64,000 nucleotides of DNA from JAANXG01 sp963731035. Its GTDB lineage: Bacteria > Pseudomonadota > Gammaproteobacteria > Arenicellales > JAANXG01. Below are positions 26,130 to 35,045 of the stretch, one piece after another. A model generated the notes under the pieces. The model was given only the letters and a program-made list of their open reading frames with translations. It was not told where the DNA came from and ran no database searches. Location: NCBI GenBank assembly GCA_963731035.1, contig CAVSUY010000005.1, positions 1 through 64,000 on the forward strand, written 5' to 3'. A program made the position numbers and the translations under genes. Within the stretch, counting starts at the first letter, position 1, and each line of letters begins with the position of its first letter.

Positions 26130-27487
26130 ATCAGAATCGCCCGGAAGTCATTCACATTGGTCCGCGTAGGCCCGCTCATCACCAGGCCATTGACCGCCTG
26201 GAAGAAACCATAGGCATCGTTGTCGGCGAGGCAGGCCTTGGCGTCCACACCTGCACCCGCGGCTTTGTCCAAGGTCTCCGGCTCCACCCAGCAGCCGGCG
26301 TTGTCCTCGGTCCCGTCGATGCCGTCGGTATCGGCCGCGAGCGCGTAAACCCCCGCCAGACCTTCGAGCGCCATGGCCAGGGCCAGGGAGAACTCGGCGT
26401 TGCGTCCGCCGCGCCCGTTGCCGCGCACCGTGACCGTGGTTTCGCCTCCTGAAAGCAGGACGCACGGTGCCGGGCTGGGCTGGCCGTACCTGACGATCTG
26501 CCGTGCGATACCGGCGTGCACCAGCGCCACATCACGGGCCTCGCCCTCCAGGTCCCCGAGGATTACAGGCTCATAGCCATGACGCACCGCCGCCCGCGCC
26601 GCCGCTTCGAGCGCGTCCTGCGGCCGGGCGACTATTTCATGGCTCGTATTGGCAAAGCATGCGTCGCCGGGCTTGGGGGTCTCGTCGGCGGCGTTGGTGA
26701 GGTAGTCGAATACGGCCCCGGGCCCGGCGATTCCGTACTTGCGCAGCACCGCCAGGGCGTCGGCACGGGTGGTGGGATCCGGTACTGTCGGACCCGAAGC
26801 GATGCTGGACGGATCGTCCCCGGGTACGTCGGAGATCATCAATGTCACGACCCTCGCGGGCGCGCAGGCAGCCGCCAGGCGTCCTCCTTTGATGGCCGAC
26901 AAGTGCTTGCGAACGCAGTTGATCTCCCTGATGGTGGCGCCCGAGCGCAATAGCGAGCGGGTCGCCGCCTGCTTGTCGGCGAGGGTGACTCCGCGCGCCG
27001 GCAGGCTGAGCAGGGCCGAGCCGCCTCCGGAGATCAGGCACAGCACGAGGTCTTCCGTGCCCAGCGCCGAGACCTGGTCGAGGATGCGCGACGCGGCATC
27101 CTGGCCGGCGGAGTCGGGCATGGGATGGCCGGCCTCCACCACCTCGATCCTGTCCAGGGGGAGGCCGTGGCCGTAGCGGGTCACCACCAGGCCGTCAAGC
27201 GGACCGTTCCAGTGTTCCTCCACGGCCTTCGCCATACTGGCGGCGGCCTTGCCGGCTCCCACCACCACGGTACGGCCGGCCGGTGGATCGGGCAGGTGTG
27301 GCGGCAGGCACGACCCCGGAGAGGCGGCGGCCACCGCGGCATCGAACAATTCTCTCAATACTTCTATATGCAAGTGTTGTGTACCCGGGGAACTCGGAAC
27401 ATTGTGCCGTGAATGCGCGCACCGTGCCAATGGCGAGGTCCATCCCTGCCAGTCGTCGCCCCCGGGCTCGTCATCCACGCTATCCAT
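26117..27487 (-). CDS. Glycerate 2-kinase (GckA/TtuD type, MOFRL family)
   Basis: A type II glycerate kinase, 456 residues from the farthest start. Domain DUF4147 has VVVGAGKAAASMAKAVEEHW, VEAGHPMPDSAGQDAASRIL and LCLISGGGSALLSLPARGVT. The C-terminal MOFRL domain has CVLLSGGETTVTVRGNGRGG and ALAADTDGIDGTEDNAG. Homology begins only about residue 40 (LHIEVLRELFDAAVAA), so the real start may be a TTG near 27370 or another internal codon. No convincing ribosome site was seen. The stop codon sits inside a REP palindrome. Confidence 0.88.
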   Translation of the reverse strand: MDSVDDEPGGDDWQGWTSPLARCAHSRHNVPSSPGTQHLHIEVLRELFDAAVAAASPGSCLPPHLPDPPAGRTVVVGAGKAAASMAKAVEEHWNGPLDGLVVTRYGHGLPLDRIEVVEAGHPMPDSAGQDAASRILDQVSALGTEDLVLCLISGGGSALLSLPARGVTLADKQAATRSLLRSGATIREINCVRKHLSAIKGGRLAAACAPARVVTLMISDVPGDDPSSIASGPTVPDPTTRADALAVLRKYGIAGPGAVFDYLTNAADETPKPGDACFANTSHEIVARPQDALEAAARAAVRHGYEPVILGDLEGEARDVALVHAGIARQIVRYGQPSPAPCVLLSGGETTVTVRGNGRGGRNAEFSLALAMALEGLAGVYALAADTDGIDGTEDNAGCWVEPETLDKAAGAGVDAKACLADNDAYGFFQAVNGLVMSGPTRTNVNDFRAILINRD

Positions 27488-27540
27488 GGTTCGCGCGTCC
27501 GCCGGGTGCGCGATGGTCGCGCTTGTGGTAAACAGGCGCC

Positions 27541-28113
27541 ATGCAGCGAATATGCGTCTTCTGCGGCTCGAGTCCCGGTCGAAATCCCGTCTATGCCGAC
27601 GCCGCCAGGAGTCTGGCTGAAGTGCTCGTGCGCCGCGGCATCGGTCTGGTGTACGGCGCGGCGAGTGTCGGCGTCATGGGCACGCTGGCGGATGCGGTGC
27701 TGGAGCGTGGCGGCGAGGTAGCAGGTGTCATTCCCGAACGCCTTATGACCAGGGAAAGGTCCCACAAGAGCCTTACCGAGCTGCACGTCGTCGGCGGCAT
27801 GCACGAGCGCAAGGCCCTGATGGGCAGTCTGTCGGACGGCTTCATCGCTCTGCCAGGCGGACTGGGCACCCTGGAGGAGTTCTTCGAGGTACTCACCTGG
27901 AACCAACTCGGGATCCACAGCAAGCCGTGCGGATTACTCAATGCCGGCGGTTTCTACGATGCCTTGACGGATTTCCTGGATCACACGGTGGCGGAAGAAT
28001 TCGTGTCGAATGCGCACCGCTCTTTCCTCATGATCGATACCGATCCGGACTCCCTGCTGGACAAGATGTACCAGATGCCGGCGGGCGCGGGGTCGGCACA
28101 AACGGCCGTCTAG
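27541..28113 (+). CDS. LOG family protein (TIGR00730)
   Basis: A 190-residue protein with ICVFCGSSPGRNPVY at the start and the LOG signature PGGLGTLEEFFEVLTWNQLG around residue 100. The family includes cytokinin riboside 5'-monophosphate phosphoribohydrolases, which cleave nucleoside monophosphates to base and ribose 5-phosphate; in bacteria the role is probably nucleotide salvage. It precedes two phosphoribosyltransferase genes, which suits a purine-salvage neighbourhood. Confidence 0.88.
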   Translation: MQRICVFCGSSPGRNPVYADAARSLAEVLVRRGIGLVYGAASVGVMGTLADAVLERGGEVAGVIPERLMTRERSHKSLTELHVVGGMHERKALMGSLSDGFIALPGGLGTLEEFFEVLTWNQLGIHSKPCGLLNAGGFYDALTDFLDHTVAEEFVSNAHRSFLMIDTDPDSLLDKMYQMPAGAGSAQTAV

Positions 28114-28147
28114 TCCGCTGCGGACCGGCCTTGGCTCGGAGACCACC

Positions 28148-28720
28148 ATGGACAAGAAATACATCGGCGCCCAGGAGTTGCTGGAGGATTCCGTCAGGCT
28201 CGGCGCACGCATACTGAAGAGTGATTTTCAGCCCAACTTCATAGCGGGCGTATGGCGTGGTGGCAGCCCCGTGGGCATCGTGGTCCAGGAGTTGCTGGAA
28301 TACTACGGAGTGCCTACGGACCACATCTCAATCCGGACGTCCTCCTACACCGGGATCGGGGAGCGGAACAAGACGGTGCTCGTGCACGGGCTGAGCTACC
28401 TGATCCGGCGGATGAACGCCGAGGATTCATTGCTGTTGGTGGACGACGTGTTCGACAGTGGCAACAGCCTGCAGGCGGTGCTCGATACCCTGGCCCTGAA
28501 GTCCCGTAAGAACCTGCCCCACGACATCCGCATTGCCACCGTGTACTACAAACCCGGCAACAACCAAACCAGCCTGACCCCGGATTTCTATGTCCACGAA
28601 ACTGACAGGTGGCTGGTGTTTCCCCACGAATTAGACGGCCTGAGCAGCGAGGAGATCTGCGAACACAAGCCCGGCTGGAAAGATACGATCCTGGAGCTGG
28701 ACCGCTTGCTGAAGACGTAG
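28148..28720 (+). CDS. Phosphoribosyltransferase family protein
   Basis: A 190-residue type I PRTase-like protein. The PRPP motif is SLLLVDDVFDSGNSLQAVL, with four-residue acidic/hydrophobic lead and D-S-G-N-S in place of D-T-G-x-T. FIAGVWRGGSPVGIVVQELL matches the substrate-side loop of xanthine/hypoxanthine enzymes. It starts 34 bases after the LOG gene in the same direction. The substrate is likely a purine. A perfect palindrome follows directly after the stop. Confidence 0.82.
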   Translation: MDKKYIGAQELLEDSVRLGARILKSDFQPNFIAGVWRGGSPVGIVVQELLEYYGVPTDHISIRTSSYTGIGERNKTVLVHGLSYLIRRMNAEDSLLLVDDVFDSGNSLQAVLDTLALKSRKNLPHDIRIATVYYKPGNNQTSLTPDFYVHETDRWLVFPHELDGLSSEEICEHKPGWKDTILELDRLLKT

Positions 28721-28793
28721 GTCGGCATTTATGCCGACGACGGCGCCGGTCGGGCCCGCAACTGCCCTGTTGGCATAAATCGCGACCCACAGG
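28721..28793. repeat. Second REP-like palindrome family, two inverted copies
   Basis: GTCGGCATTTATGCCGAC (28721-28738) is a perfect hairpin starting one base after the phosphoribosyltransferase stop. GTTGGCATAAATCGCGAC about 30 bases later is an imperfect inverted copy, itself framed by CCCTGT and ACAGGG. It differs from the TGTAGGA class and may terminate or insulate the convergent genes on both sides. Confidence 0.55.
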
Positions 28794-28846
28794 GAAGTGG
28801 GAAGTGCGGCAGATTGCCGGGAGCAAGAAGCCGCCGACCCACGCGC

Positions 28847-29383
28847 CTACCCGGTGTCCGGCCGCAGCGTGCCGATGTAGGGCAGCGTGCGGTACTGCTC
28901 GGCATAGTCCAACCCGTAGCCGACCACCCACACGTCGGGTATTTCGAATCCCAGGTAATCGATTCCCACCTCGACCTCGGCGCGTTCGCTCTTGCGCACG
29001 AGCGCGCAGGTTCGCAAGGACGCGGGCCGTCGGGTCTTGAGCAGCGACATGAGGTAGTGAAGGGTGTGACCTGTATCGACGATATCCTCCACGATCAGAA
29101 CGTGCTTGCCCTCGATGTCCCCGCGCATGTCCATGATCAGGCGGACCGCTCCCGTGGAAACGCTGGTCTGTCCGTAGCTGGACAAGGCGATGAATTCGAC
29201 GCGGTGGGGGATGGTGAGTTTCCGGGAAAGGTCCGCCAGCAGGATGAACGCGCCTTTGAGCACGCCCACCAGGACCAGTTCGCCCTTGCCGGCGTAGTCA
29301 CGGGAGATCTGCGCCGCGAAATCGACCACCCGGTTGCGGATTGCTTCTTCGGTAATCAGGACCACGGGTCCCCGATTGGTCAT
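28847..29383 (-). CDS. hpt: Hypoxanthine phosphoribosyltransferase
   Basis: A 178-residue type I PRTase starting at ATG 29383 behind AAGGGGGG. VLKGAFILLADLSRKL gives the K-G loop, EFIALSSYGQTSVSTGAV the flexible loop and VLIVEDIVDTGHTLHYLMSL the PRPP motif. DYLGFEIPDVWVVGYGLDY near the end is diagnostic for Hpt. It makes IMP or GMP from base and PRPP. It is convergent with the other PRTase gene. Confidence 0.92.
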   Translation of the reverse strand: MTNRGPVVLITEEAIRNRVVDFAAQISRDYAGKGELVLVGVLKGAFILLADLSRKLTIPHRVEFIALSSYGQTSVSTGAVRLIMDMRGDIEGKHVLIVEDIVDTGHTLHYLMSLLKTRRPASLRTCALVRKSERAEVEVGIDYLGFEIPDVWVVGYGLDYAEQYRTLPYIGTLRPDTG

Positions 29384-29541
29384 TGTGCCCCCCTTCGAGA
29401 TGAATGGCCGTTCTCGACGCGTTATTGTAGTGTACACGGGTACCCATCTGCAGGAGATGCCGGCCGCCGCAGGCCGGGTCCCACCCCGGATGTGGCCCCA
29501 TCCGCGGGAGATAGGCATACCCATCGAAGCGAGGCAAGAAA

Positions 29542-30045
29542 ATGAGACCGGAGCAGGCGATTACCATGGCCCGATACAATCAATGGATGAACGAAAAGCT
29601 GTACGACGTCTGCGGCAGCCTTTCGGACAGCGAAAGAAAGTCGGACCGAGGCCTGTTTTTCGGCTCGATCCACGGGACCTTGAACCACCTGCTCCTGGCG
29701 GACCGCGTGTGGCTCGGTCGCTTCCTGGGCGAGCCTTTCGAAGTCACCGGGCTGGACCAGGAACTGTTCGCCGATTTCGACGAGCTGAGGGGCGCCCGCG
29801 CCGAGACCGATCGACTGGTCCTGGACTGGTGCACCGGCTTGACCGAGACGGAGCTGGCGGGGCAGCTGCACTACACGAGCGTCAGCAACCCGGTACCGCG
29901 AACTTGTCCGCTGTGGGTCGCGGTCACGCACCTGTTCAACCATCAGACGCATCACCGTGGCCAGGTCACCGCCGCCCTGTCGCAGCTGGGCCGGGATTTC
30001 GGTGTCACCGATCTGATCGCCCTGCCGGAAGCACCCACTGACTGA
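29542..30045 (+). CDS. DinB family protein
   Basis: A 167-residue four-helix-bundle DinB/YfiT-like protein. The probable metal ligands are His49 (GSIHGTLNHLLLADRVWLGR) and the histidines of HLFNHQTHHRGQV in the last third. Such proteins are putative thiol transferases or metalloenzymes; the substrate is unknown. WLGRFLGEPFEVTGLDQ is typical of the subgroup. Confidence 0.85.
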   Translation: MRPEQAITMARYNQWMNEKLYDVCGSLSDSERKSDRGLFFGSIHGTLNHLLLADRVWLGRFLGEPFEVTGLDQELFADFDELRGARAETDRLVLDWCTGLTETELAGQLHYTSVSNPVPRTCPLWVAVTHLFNHQTHHRGQVTAALSQLGRDFGVTDLIALPEAPTD

Positions 30046-30114
30046 AGATTCCCTGCACTCATGGGAAAGGATGCTTCATGACCTTATCCACTCTCCGACG
30101 GAGCCGACTGGACC

Positions 30115-30915
30115 TTGGACACTATCGAACTGTTGATCATGGGCGGATTGGCCGGTGTAATGGCCGGCCTGCTGGGCATCGGCGGCGGCGCCATTATCGT
30201 GCCGGTACTGGTGATCATGTTCGACCGCCAGGGCGTCGCGCAGCAAAGCGTCATGCAGCTGGCGCTAGGGACTTCGCTGGCGACCATCGTGTTTACCGCC
30301 ATTTCCTCGGCCGGCGCGCACTATCGGCGCGGCACCCTGGACCTGGCCATATTCCGGCGGATCGCGGTGGCTATCGTTGCAGGCACTTGGCTGGGTGCGG
30401 CCATCGCCGATCATCTCGCCAGCCGCACCTTGCAATGGATGTTCGTAGTGTTCATGTTCGCGGTCTCGGCACAGTTCGCACGCGGCACCACGACTACCGA
30501 CGCACACAGGCAGCTTCCCGGCTTGGTCGGCATGAATATCGCCGGTCTGGTCATCGGCGTCGCTTCGGCGCTGTTCGGCATCGGCGGTGGATCATTGTCC
30601 GTACCGTTCATGACCTGGTGCAGCGTGCCGGTGAAGCGCGCCATCGGTACCTCGGCGGCCATCGGCCTGCCCATTGCCGCGGGCGGCGCAATCGGTTACA
30701 TCGTCGCCGGATGGGGCCGGGCCGGCCTGCCGCCGTGGACCTTCGGTTATGTGGCGTTGCCGGCCTTCGCCGGCATCGTGGTGGCCAGCACCGCCGCCGC
30801 GCCCCTGGGCGCGCGCCTCGCGCATTACCTGTCGGAGACGACGCTGCGGCGGGTCTTCGCCGTGTTCGTGGCGCTGCTGGGACTGCATATGCTTTGGAAT
30901 TTATTGCGGGCGTAG
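30115..30915 (+). CDS. TauE/SafE-family permease (putative sulfite or organosulfur exporter)
   Basis: A 266-residue membrane protein with about eight hydrophobic segments in two repeats. Each begins with the family motif: GLAGVMAGLLGIGGGAIIVP near the N-terminus and GVASALFGIGGGSLSVPFMT in the middle. TauE/SafE proteins export sulfite or sulfoacetate in sulfonate degraders, so it could relieve the sulfite made by Xsc about 18 kb away, although a coupled transcript is impossible. The start is taken at TTG 30115; an ATG eight codons later is an alternative. Confidence 0.82.
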   Translation: MDTIELLIMGGLAGVMAGLLGIGGGAIIVPVLVIMFDRQGVAQQSVMQLALGTSLATIVFTAISSAGAHYRRGTLDLAIFRRIAVAIVAGTWLGAAIADHLASRTLQWMFVVFMFAVSAQFARGTTTTDAHRQLPGLVGMNIAGLVIGVASALFGIGGGSLSVPFMTWCSVPVKRAIGTSAAIGLPIAAGGAIGYIVAGWGRAGLPPWTFGYVALPAFAGIVVASTAAAPLGARLAHYLSETTLRRVFAVFVALLGLHMLWNLLRA

Positions 30916-30941
30916 ACGAACACCGCAGTTTTGTGACGGCG

Positions 30942-31022
30942 ATCGCGGCTGAAGCCGCTCCCACAATCCGCGGGCACCCACCGCTGTGAACTCCGGACTG
31001 TAGGAGCGGCTTCAGCCGCGAT
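30942..31022. repeat. Inverted pair of REP-like palindromes
   Basis: ATCGCGGCTGAAGCCGCTCC (from 30942) and TGTAGGAGCGGCTTCAGCCG (from 30999) face each other with about 30 bases between. They lie between the convergent TauE-like and bolA genes, the classic place for REP pairs. Confidence 0.85.
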
Positions 31023-31034
31023 AAGACCTTGTTC

Positions 31035-31361
31035 TCAGTCGGCCTTGTCGGCCTTGGAGCCGCCCAGGCAGGGGGGCGACTTGATGGATTCCCCGCCTTT
31101 GTCGAACCATTCCGACGGAGTCATGGCGTTCACAGAGAACGCGTGAATGCCGGCCTCGAGCTCTTCGGCCACGGCCTCGTTCACCATCCGGTGGCGGTTG
31201 ACACGCGGCTGGTCTTCAAAGGCCTTGGCTACAACGACTACTTTGAAGTGCGATTCCGAACCTTCCGGCACGTTGTGCATGTAGCTTTCGTTGATGACCT
31301 CGAGATGCATGGGGCTGAGAGAGCCGCTCAACTTCTTCTCGAGCCGGGCCTGCATTGTCAT
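31035..31361 (-). CDS. bolA: BolA family protein
   Basis: A 108-residue BolA protein. EVINESYMHNVPEGSESHFK, the helix VVVAKAFEDQPRVNRHRMVN and a C-terminal SVNAMTPSEWFDKG define the family. There is no Cys in the ligand loop, where His usually serves with monothiol glutaredoxin and a 2Fe-2S cluster. ATG 31361 is preceded by GCGAGG; an alternative ATG is two codons later. The C-terminal tail ends CLGGSKADKAD. Confidence 0.88.
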   Translation of the reverse strand: MTMQARLEKKLSGSLSPMHLEVINESYMHNVPEGSESHFKVVVVAKAFEDQPRVNRHRMVNEAVAEELEAGIHAFSVNAMTPSEWFDKGGESIKSPPCLGGSKADKAD

Positions 31362-31479
31362 GGCGTGCCTCGCTGCGGAATCGTTCACGATACGGAATTG
31401 CAACCTTACCACAACGGTGCCCGCACGGCGGAAGGTGATCCGAGTTGCAAATCCCCACTGTTTTGTGAATTATTCGGCG

Positions 31480-32718
31480 ATGCCCCGAGCCAGTCCTCCG
31501 CTCTCCACCCTCGTCTTCAGAATATATCTCCCGTTCGCATTGGGGTATTTCCTGTCCTACGTCTTTCGCGTCGTGAATGCCGTCATCGCCGGCGACCTGC
31601 GGGCGGACCTGGGCCTGGACAGCTCCGTGCTCGGCCTGCTGACCAGCACTTACTTCCTTGCCTTCGCGGCTTTCCAGCTCCCCCTCGGGTACCTGCTGGA
31701 CAGGTACGGGTCGCGCCGCGTCGAGTCTGCACTGTTGTTGGTGGCCGCGCTGGGGGCGTTCGTGTTCTCCTTGTCCGGCAGCGTGACCGGTTTGATCGTC
31801 GGGCGGGCCCTGATCGGCTTCGGGGTATCCGCCTGCTTGATGGCCGCCTTCAAGGCCTACGTGGACTGGTTCCCAACCGACCGCCTGCCAAGGATCAACG
31901 GTTTGCAGATGGCGGCCGGCGGCCTGGGCGCCCTGACCGCGACCCGGCCAGTGGAAATGAGCTTGCCGCTGCTCGGCTGGCAGGGCGTCTTCCAGCTGCT
32001 GGGCGTCGCCTGCATCGCGGTGGCGGTGTTCATGTTCCTGATTGTCCCGGACCGCAACATCCACGCCGAGGTGCATGAGCACACCGATCTCCACGGCTTC
32101 GGCACTGTATTCAAGAGTCCTCTTTTCCTCCGGGTGGCACCGCTGACGACGGTCTCCCAAGCGACATTCCTGTCGGTCACCAGCCTATGGGCCGGCACCT
32201 GGCTGCAGGACGTCGCCGGGTATTCCCGGGCCGATGCCGCAAACATCCTGGCGGCGATGACCGGTGCCATGATCACGGGGTTCGTGCTGTTGGGGAGCCT
32301 GGCGTCCACCTTGAGCGGCAAGGGCATATCCGCCTTCGTTATCGCAACCTCGTGCGTGGTGGCGGCATCGATCCCGCTCATAGTGATGATACTGATGCAA
32401 GGCGAAGCTCCCGCCTGGGCTTGCTGGATGGCCTTCGGCTTCTTCGGTTCCGGCACCATCCTGTATTACGCCGCCTTCTCACAGAGATTTCCCAAGCAGA
32501 TCTCGGGCCGGGTCAACGCCGCCGTGAACGTGCTCGTTTTCATGGGCGCGTTTCTCTTTCAGTGGGGGATCGGTGTGGTGATTCAGTATTGGTCCCGCGG
32601 CGCCGCGTTCTCGATCGAAGGCTACCGCGTTGCCTTCCTGGGTCTTCTGATACTCGAGCTGCTGACGCTGCTCTGGTTTCTGCTGTTCAAGCCCCAGGCC
32701 GCGCCTGTATCGCAGTGA
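31480..32718 (+). CDS. MFS transporter
   Basis: A 412-residue major-facilitator protein with about twelve hydrophobic segments. The loop 2-3 motif A is LGYLLDRYGSRRVESALLLV, and the N-terminal half has FRIYLPFALGYFLSYVFRVV. Loop 4 has LIGFGVSACLMAAFKAYVDW, seen in the NarK/glucarate-like side of the superfamily. The substrate is unknown. ATG 31480 was chosen because upstream codons overlap the divergent bolA. Its stop overlaps the start of a small membrane-protein ORF. Confidence 0.82.
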   Translation: MPRASPPLSTLVFRIYLPFALGYFLSYVFRVVNAVIAGDLRADLGLDSSVLGLLTSTYFLAFAAFQLPLGYLLDRYGSRRVESALLLVAALGAFVFSLSGSVTGLIVGRALIGFGVSACLMAAFKAYVDWFPTDRLPRINGLQMAAGGLGALTATRPVEMSLPLLGWQGVFQLLGVACIAVAVFMFLIVPDRNIHAEVHEHTDLHGFGTVFKSPLFLRVAPLTTVSQATFLSVTSLWAGTWLQDVAGYSRADAANILAAMTGAMITGFVLLGSLASTLSGKGISAFVIATSCVVAASIPLIVMILMQGEAPAWACWMAFGFFGSGTILYYAAFSQRFPKQISGRVNAAVNVLVFMGAFLFQWGIGVVIQYWSRGAAFSIEGYRVAFLGLLILELLTLLWFLLFKPQAAPVSQ

Positions 32719-32891
32719 TCTGGGTGCTGTCGATACTGGGAGTATGCCTCATGGCATTCGGAGTATTCGGCTACGTGCGATCCCTTGGTGTGGAACTTCC
32801 AAGGGGACGCCGCTGGAACATGGTTCTTATCCTGACCGGCATCCTCCTGCTGGCTGCGGTGATGTGCATCGAGCTGGTTGTTTCTCTTTGA
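32715..32891 (+). CDS. Small two-helix membrane protein, translationally coupled to the MFS gene
   Basis: The GTG at 32715 overlaps the TGA of the MFS gene as GTGA. The 58-residue product is almost wholly hydrophobic, with two predicted membrane segments (WVLSILGVCLMAFGVFGYV and MVLILTGILLLAAVMCIELV) joined by a basic loop (LPRGRRWN). The overlap and composition suggest a real gene that could associate with the transporter. No family was recognised. Confidence 0.5.
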   Translation: MIWVLSILGVCLMAFGVFGYVRSLGVELPRGRRWNMVLILTGILLLAAVMCIELVVSL

Positions 32892-32937
32892 CCGGTCGCA
32901 ATGCAGCCTCGCAAAGGGTTGAGAAACCCGGCCCGTG

Positions 32938-33876
32938 CTACACACCCATCAGGCAGCGGACGTGCTCCGCCACGGAGCGGGCCAGGGCATCGAGCGCGTA
33001 GCCGCCTTCAAGCGTGGAAACGATCCGGCCTCGAGCGTGCCGGTCGGCCAGGGCCATGATCTGCATGGTGATCCATTTGTAGTCCGCTTCCGTCATATCG
33101 CCGCGGCTGAGTTCGTCCTCGCGGTGGGCATCGAAGCCGGCTGACACGATATACAACTGGGGCGCGAAACTATCCAGCGCCGGTATCCAGGCGTCGCGTA
33201 CGGCGTCGCGCATGCAGCGCGCAAAGCCGAGGCCCGGCAAAGCCGAATTGATGTGGTGGTTCTCCACCGGCGGCACGTCCGCGAAAGGGTACAGGTCGCG
33301 CTCGTAGATCGAGCACAGCATGACGCGCTCGTCATGGAGAAAGATGTCCCGTGTGCCATTGCCATAGTGCACGTCGAAATCGAGTATGGCCACCCGCTCG
33401 ATATCGTGGCTGGCTATGGCGTGGGCCGCCGCCACGGCGGCGTTGTTGATGAAGCAGAAGCCCAGCGCCCTGGCCCGCTCCGCGTGATGACCCGGCGGCC
33501 TGACGTTGCAGAAGGCGTTCTGCGCATCCCCCCGCATGACGAGGTCCACGGCCAGCACCGCGGCGCCCGCTGCGTGCTTCGCCGCCGACAAGGTTCCGGG
33601 GCTCATGTAGGTGTCCGGATCGATATGCGTAAGACCTTCGCGGGGAGACAGGTCGATCAGGGACTCGATGTAGTCATGGTCGTGGACCCTCTCGATCTGC
33701 GCCCGGTTCGCCTCGGGTGCTTCGTAGACGGCCATGAGGTCCAGCAGTCGCTGCGAGATGAGACGATTCTCGATGGCGTGCATGCGCGCCGGTTCCTCGG
33801 GGTGACCCTCTGGCATGCGGTGATTCGCACACGCGGGGTGGGTGATATAGGCAGTGGGCACGGGGCTCCAATTCAA
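32938..33876 (-). CDS. Histone-deacetylase-superfamily hydrolase
   Basis: A 312-residue class II HDAC/acetylpolyamine-amidohydrolase-like protein. PPGHHAERARALGFCFINNA holds the two catalytic His and the Phe, DFDVHYGNGTRDIF the zinc Asp/His, SAGFDAHREDEL the second zinc Asp, and LEGGYALDAL the glycine loop. It would remove acetyl or other acyl groups from amines; in bacteria the substrates are acetylpolyamines, acetoin-related proteins or others. The start at 33876 precedes the conserved YITHPACANHRMPEGHPE by eight residues. Confidence 0.9.
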   Translation of the reverse strand: MNWSPVPTAYITHPACANHRMPEGHPEEPARMHAIENRLISQRLLDLMAVYEAPEANRAQIERVHDHDYIESLIDLSPREGLTHIDPDTYMSPGTLSAAKHAAGAAVLAVDLVMRGDAQNAFCNVRPPGHHAERARALGFCFINNAAVAAAHAIASHDIERVAILDFDVHYGNGTRDIFLHDERVMLCSIYERDLYPFADVPPVENHHINSALPGLGFARCMRDAVRDAWIPALDSFAPQLYIVSAGFDAHREDELSRGDMTEADYKWITMQIMALADRHARGRIVSTLEGGYALDALARSVAEHVRCLMGV

Positions 33877-33959
33877 ATGTTGCGCTGTACCGGATTATCA
33901 CGCGTGCGGCGGAATCATGTCACCGCCTGTCCGCGGCGGCCCTGGAATGGCCGGCCAAG

Positions 33960-34895
33960 TCAGGATTCTGCCGCGGCCGGGGCCCGGCGGGTCCGCTCGG
34001 CGAGCCAGATTCCAGCCAGCACCAGAGCCAGTGCGGCGGCGTGGTAGCCCTCGAAGGGTTCGCCAAGGACGAGCACCGCCAGGATGGACGCAAAAATCGG
34101 GACCAGGTTGATGAAGATTCCCGCCCGGCCCGGCCCGATCAGGGCGACGCCCTCGATGAAGAAGATCTGGGCGAGGAATGAGGGGAACAGGGTAACCAGG
34201 CCGACGATGATCCAGCCGGTGGTGGTGGGCCACTGGAAATCTCCCAGCGCCAGCTCGGCGGCGGTGAGCGGAATCGAGGCCAGGAAGGCGGAACCGGCGA
34301 TTACGGTGAATAGGCCGAGGGCCGAGACCGCGGGCCGCCGGCGCAGGCCGACGGCGTACCCGGCGTACAAGGCGCACGCGATCACCATCAGCAGGTCGCC
34401 GTGGTTGATGGTCAGGCCCGCGAGCCGGGTCAGGCTCCCGCCGGTTCCCACGATCACTACACCCATCATGGTCAGGCCCACCCCGGCCATCTGCAGGCGC
34501 GTCACGGGGGTGCGGTAGGCGATAAACGCGCCGATCAGCACGAAGACGGGTATCGAGCCCTGGATAATTCCCATGTTCACCGCCGTGGTGAAATGGGCGG
34601 CGACATAGAACAGGGCATTGAAGGTGGTGAAGCCGAGTACGCCCATCGCGGCGAGAAAGGGAAGGTGGCGGCGCAGCGTCGGCCAGTCGCGGTAGACGTT
34701 GCGGTGCGCGAACAGCATCAGCAGCAGCACCGAGCCCAGCCAGCGAAGCGATACCAGCAGCATGGGGGAGATCTCGTCCACCGCCAGGCGCCCGAACACG
34801 GCGTTGGCGCCCCAACACAACGTGGTCATCGTGAGCAGCAGATAGGCCCGCCCGTTGGACTCGGCATGCGCCACGTTGTTTGCTTTGAGGGACAT
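33960..34895 (-). CDS. EamA/DMT family transporter
   Basis: A 311-residue membrane protein with ten hydrophobic segments in two EamA repeats: TLCWGANAVFGRLAVDEIS opening the first and a second starting near LLMVIACALYAGYAVGLRR. The second ends with VLGEPFEGYHAAALALVLAG, the usual E-P motif. It is probably an exporter of amino acids or other metabolites. Substrate unknown. Confidence 0.85.
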   Translation of the reverse strand: MSLKANNVAHAESNGRAYLLLTMTTLCWGANAVFGRLAVDEISPMLLVSLRWLGSVLLLMLFAHRNVYRDWPTLRRHLPFLAAMGVLGFTTFNALFYVAAHFTTAVNMGIIQGSIPVFVLIGAFIAYRTPVTRLQMAGVGLTMMGVVIVGTGGSLTRLAGLTINHGDLLMVIACALYAGYAVGLRRRPAVSALGLFTVIAGSAFLASIPLTAAELALGDFQWPTTTGWIIVGLVTLFPSFLAQIFFIEGVALIGPGRAGIFINLVPIFASILAVLVLGEPFEGYHAAALALVLAGIWLAERTRRAPAAAES

Positions 34896-35045
34896 CGGGA
34901 TTGTTCTTATCGAGACAGCAGCTGACCGGAAATCGCGACAATAGGGTTTTATGACACCGCCGTCCAGGCCGATCCCTGTTGCTCGAGACGTATTCAGCTC
35001 AGGCAGGGGTTCCCTATTCCCCGAGGAGGGAAACTGCAGGGAACC

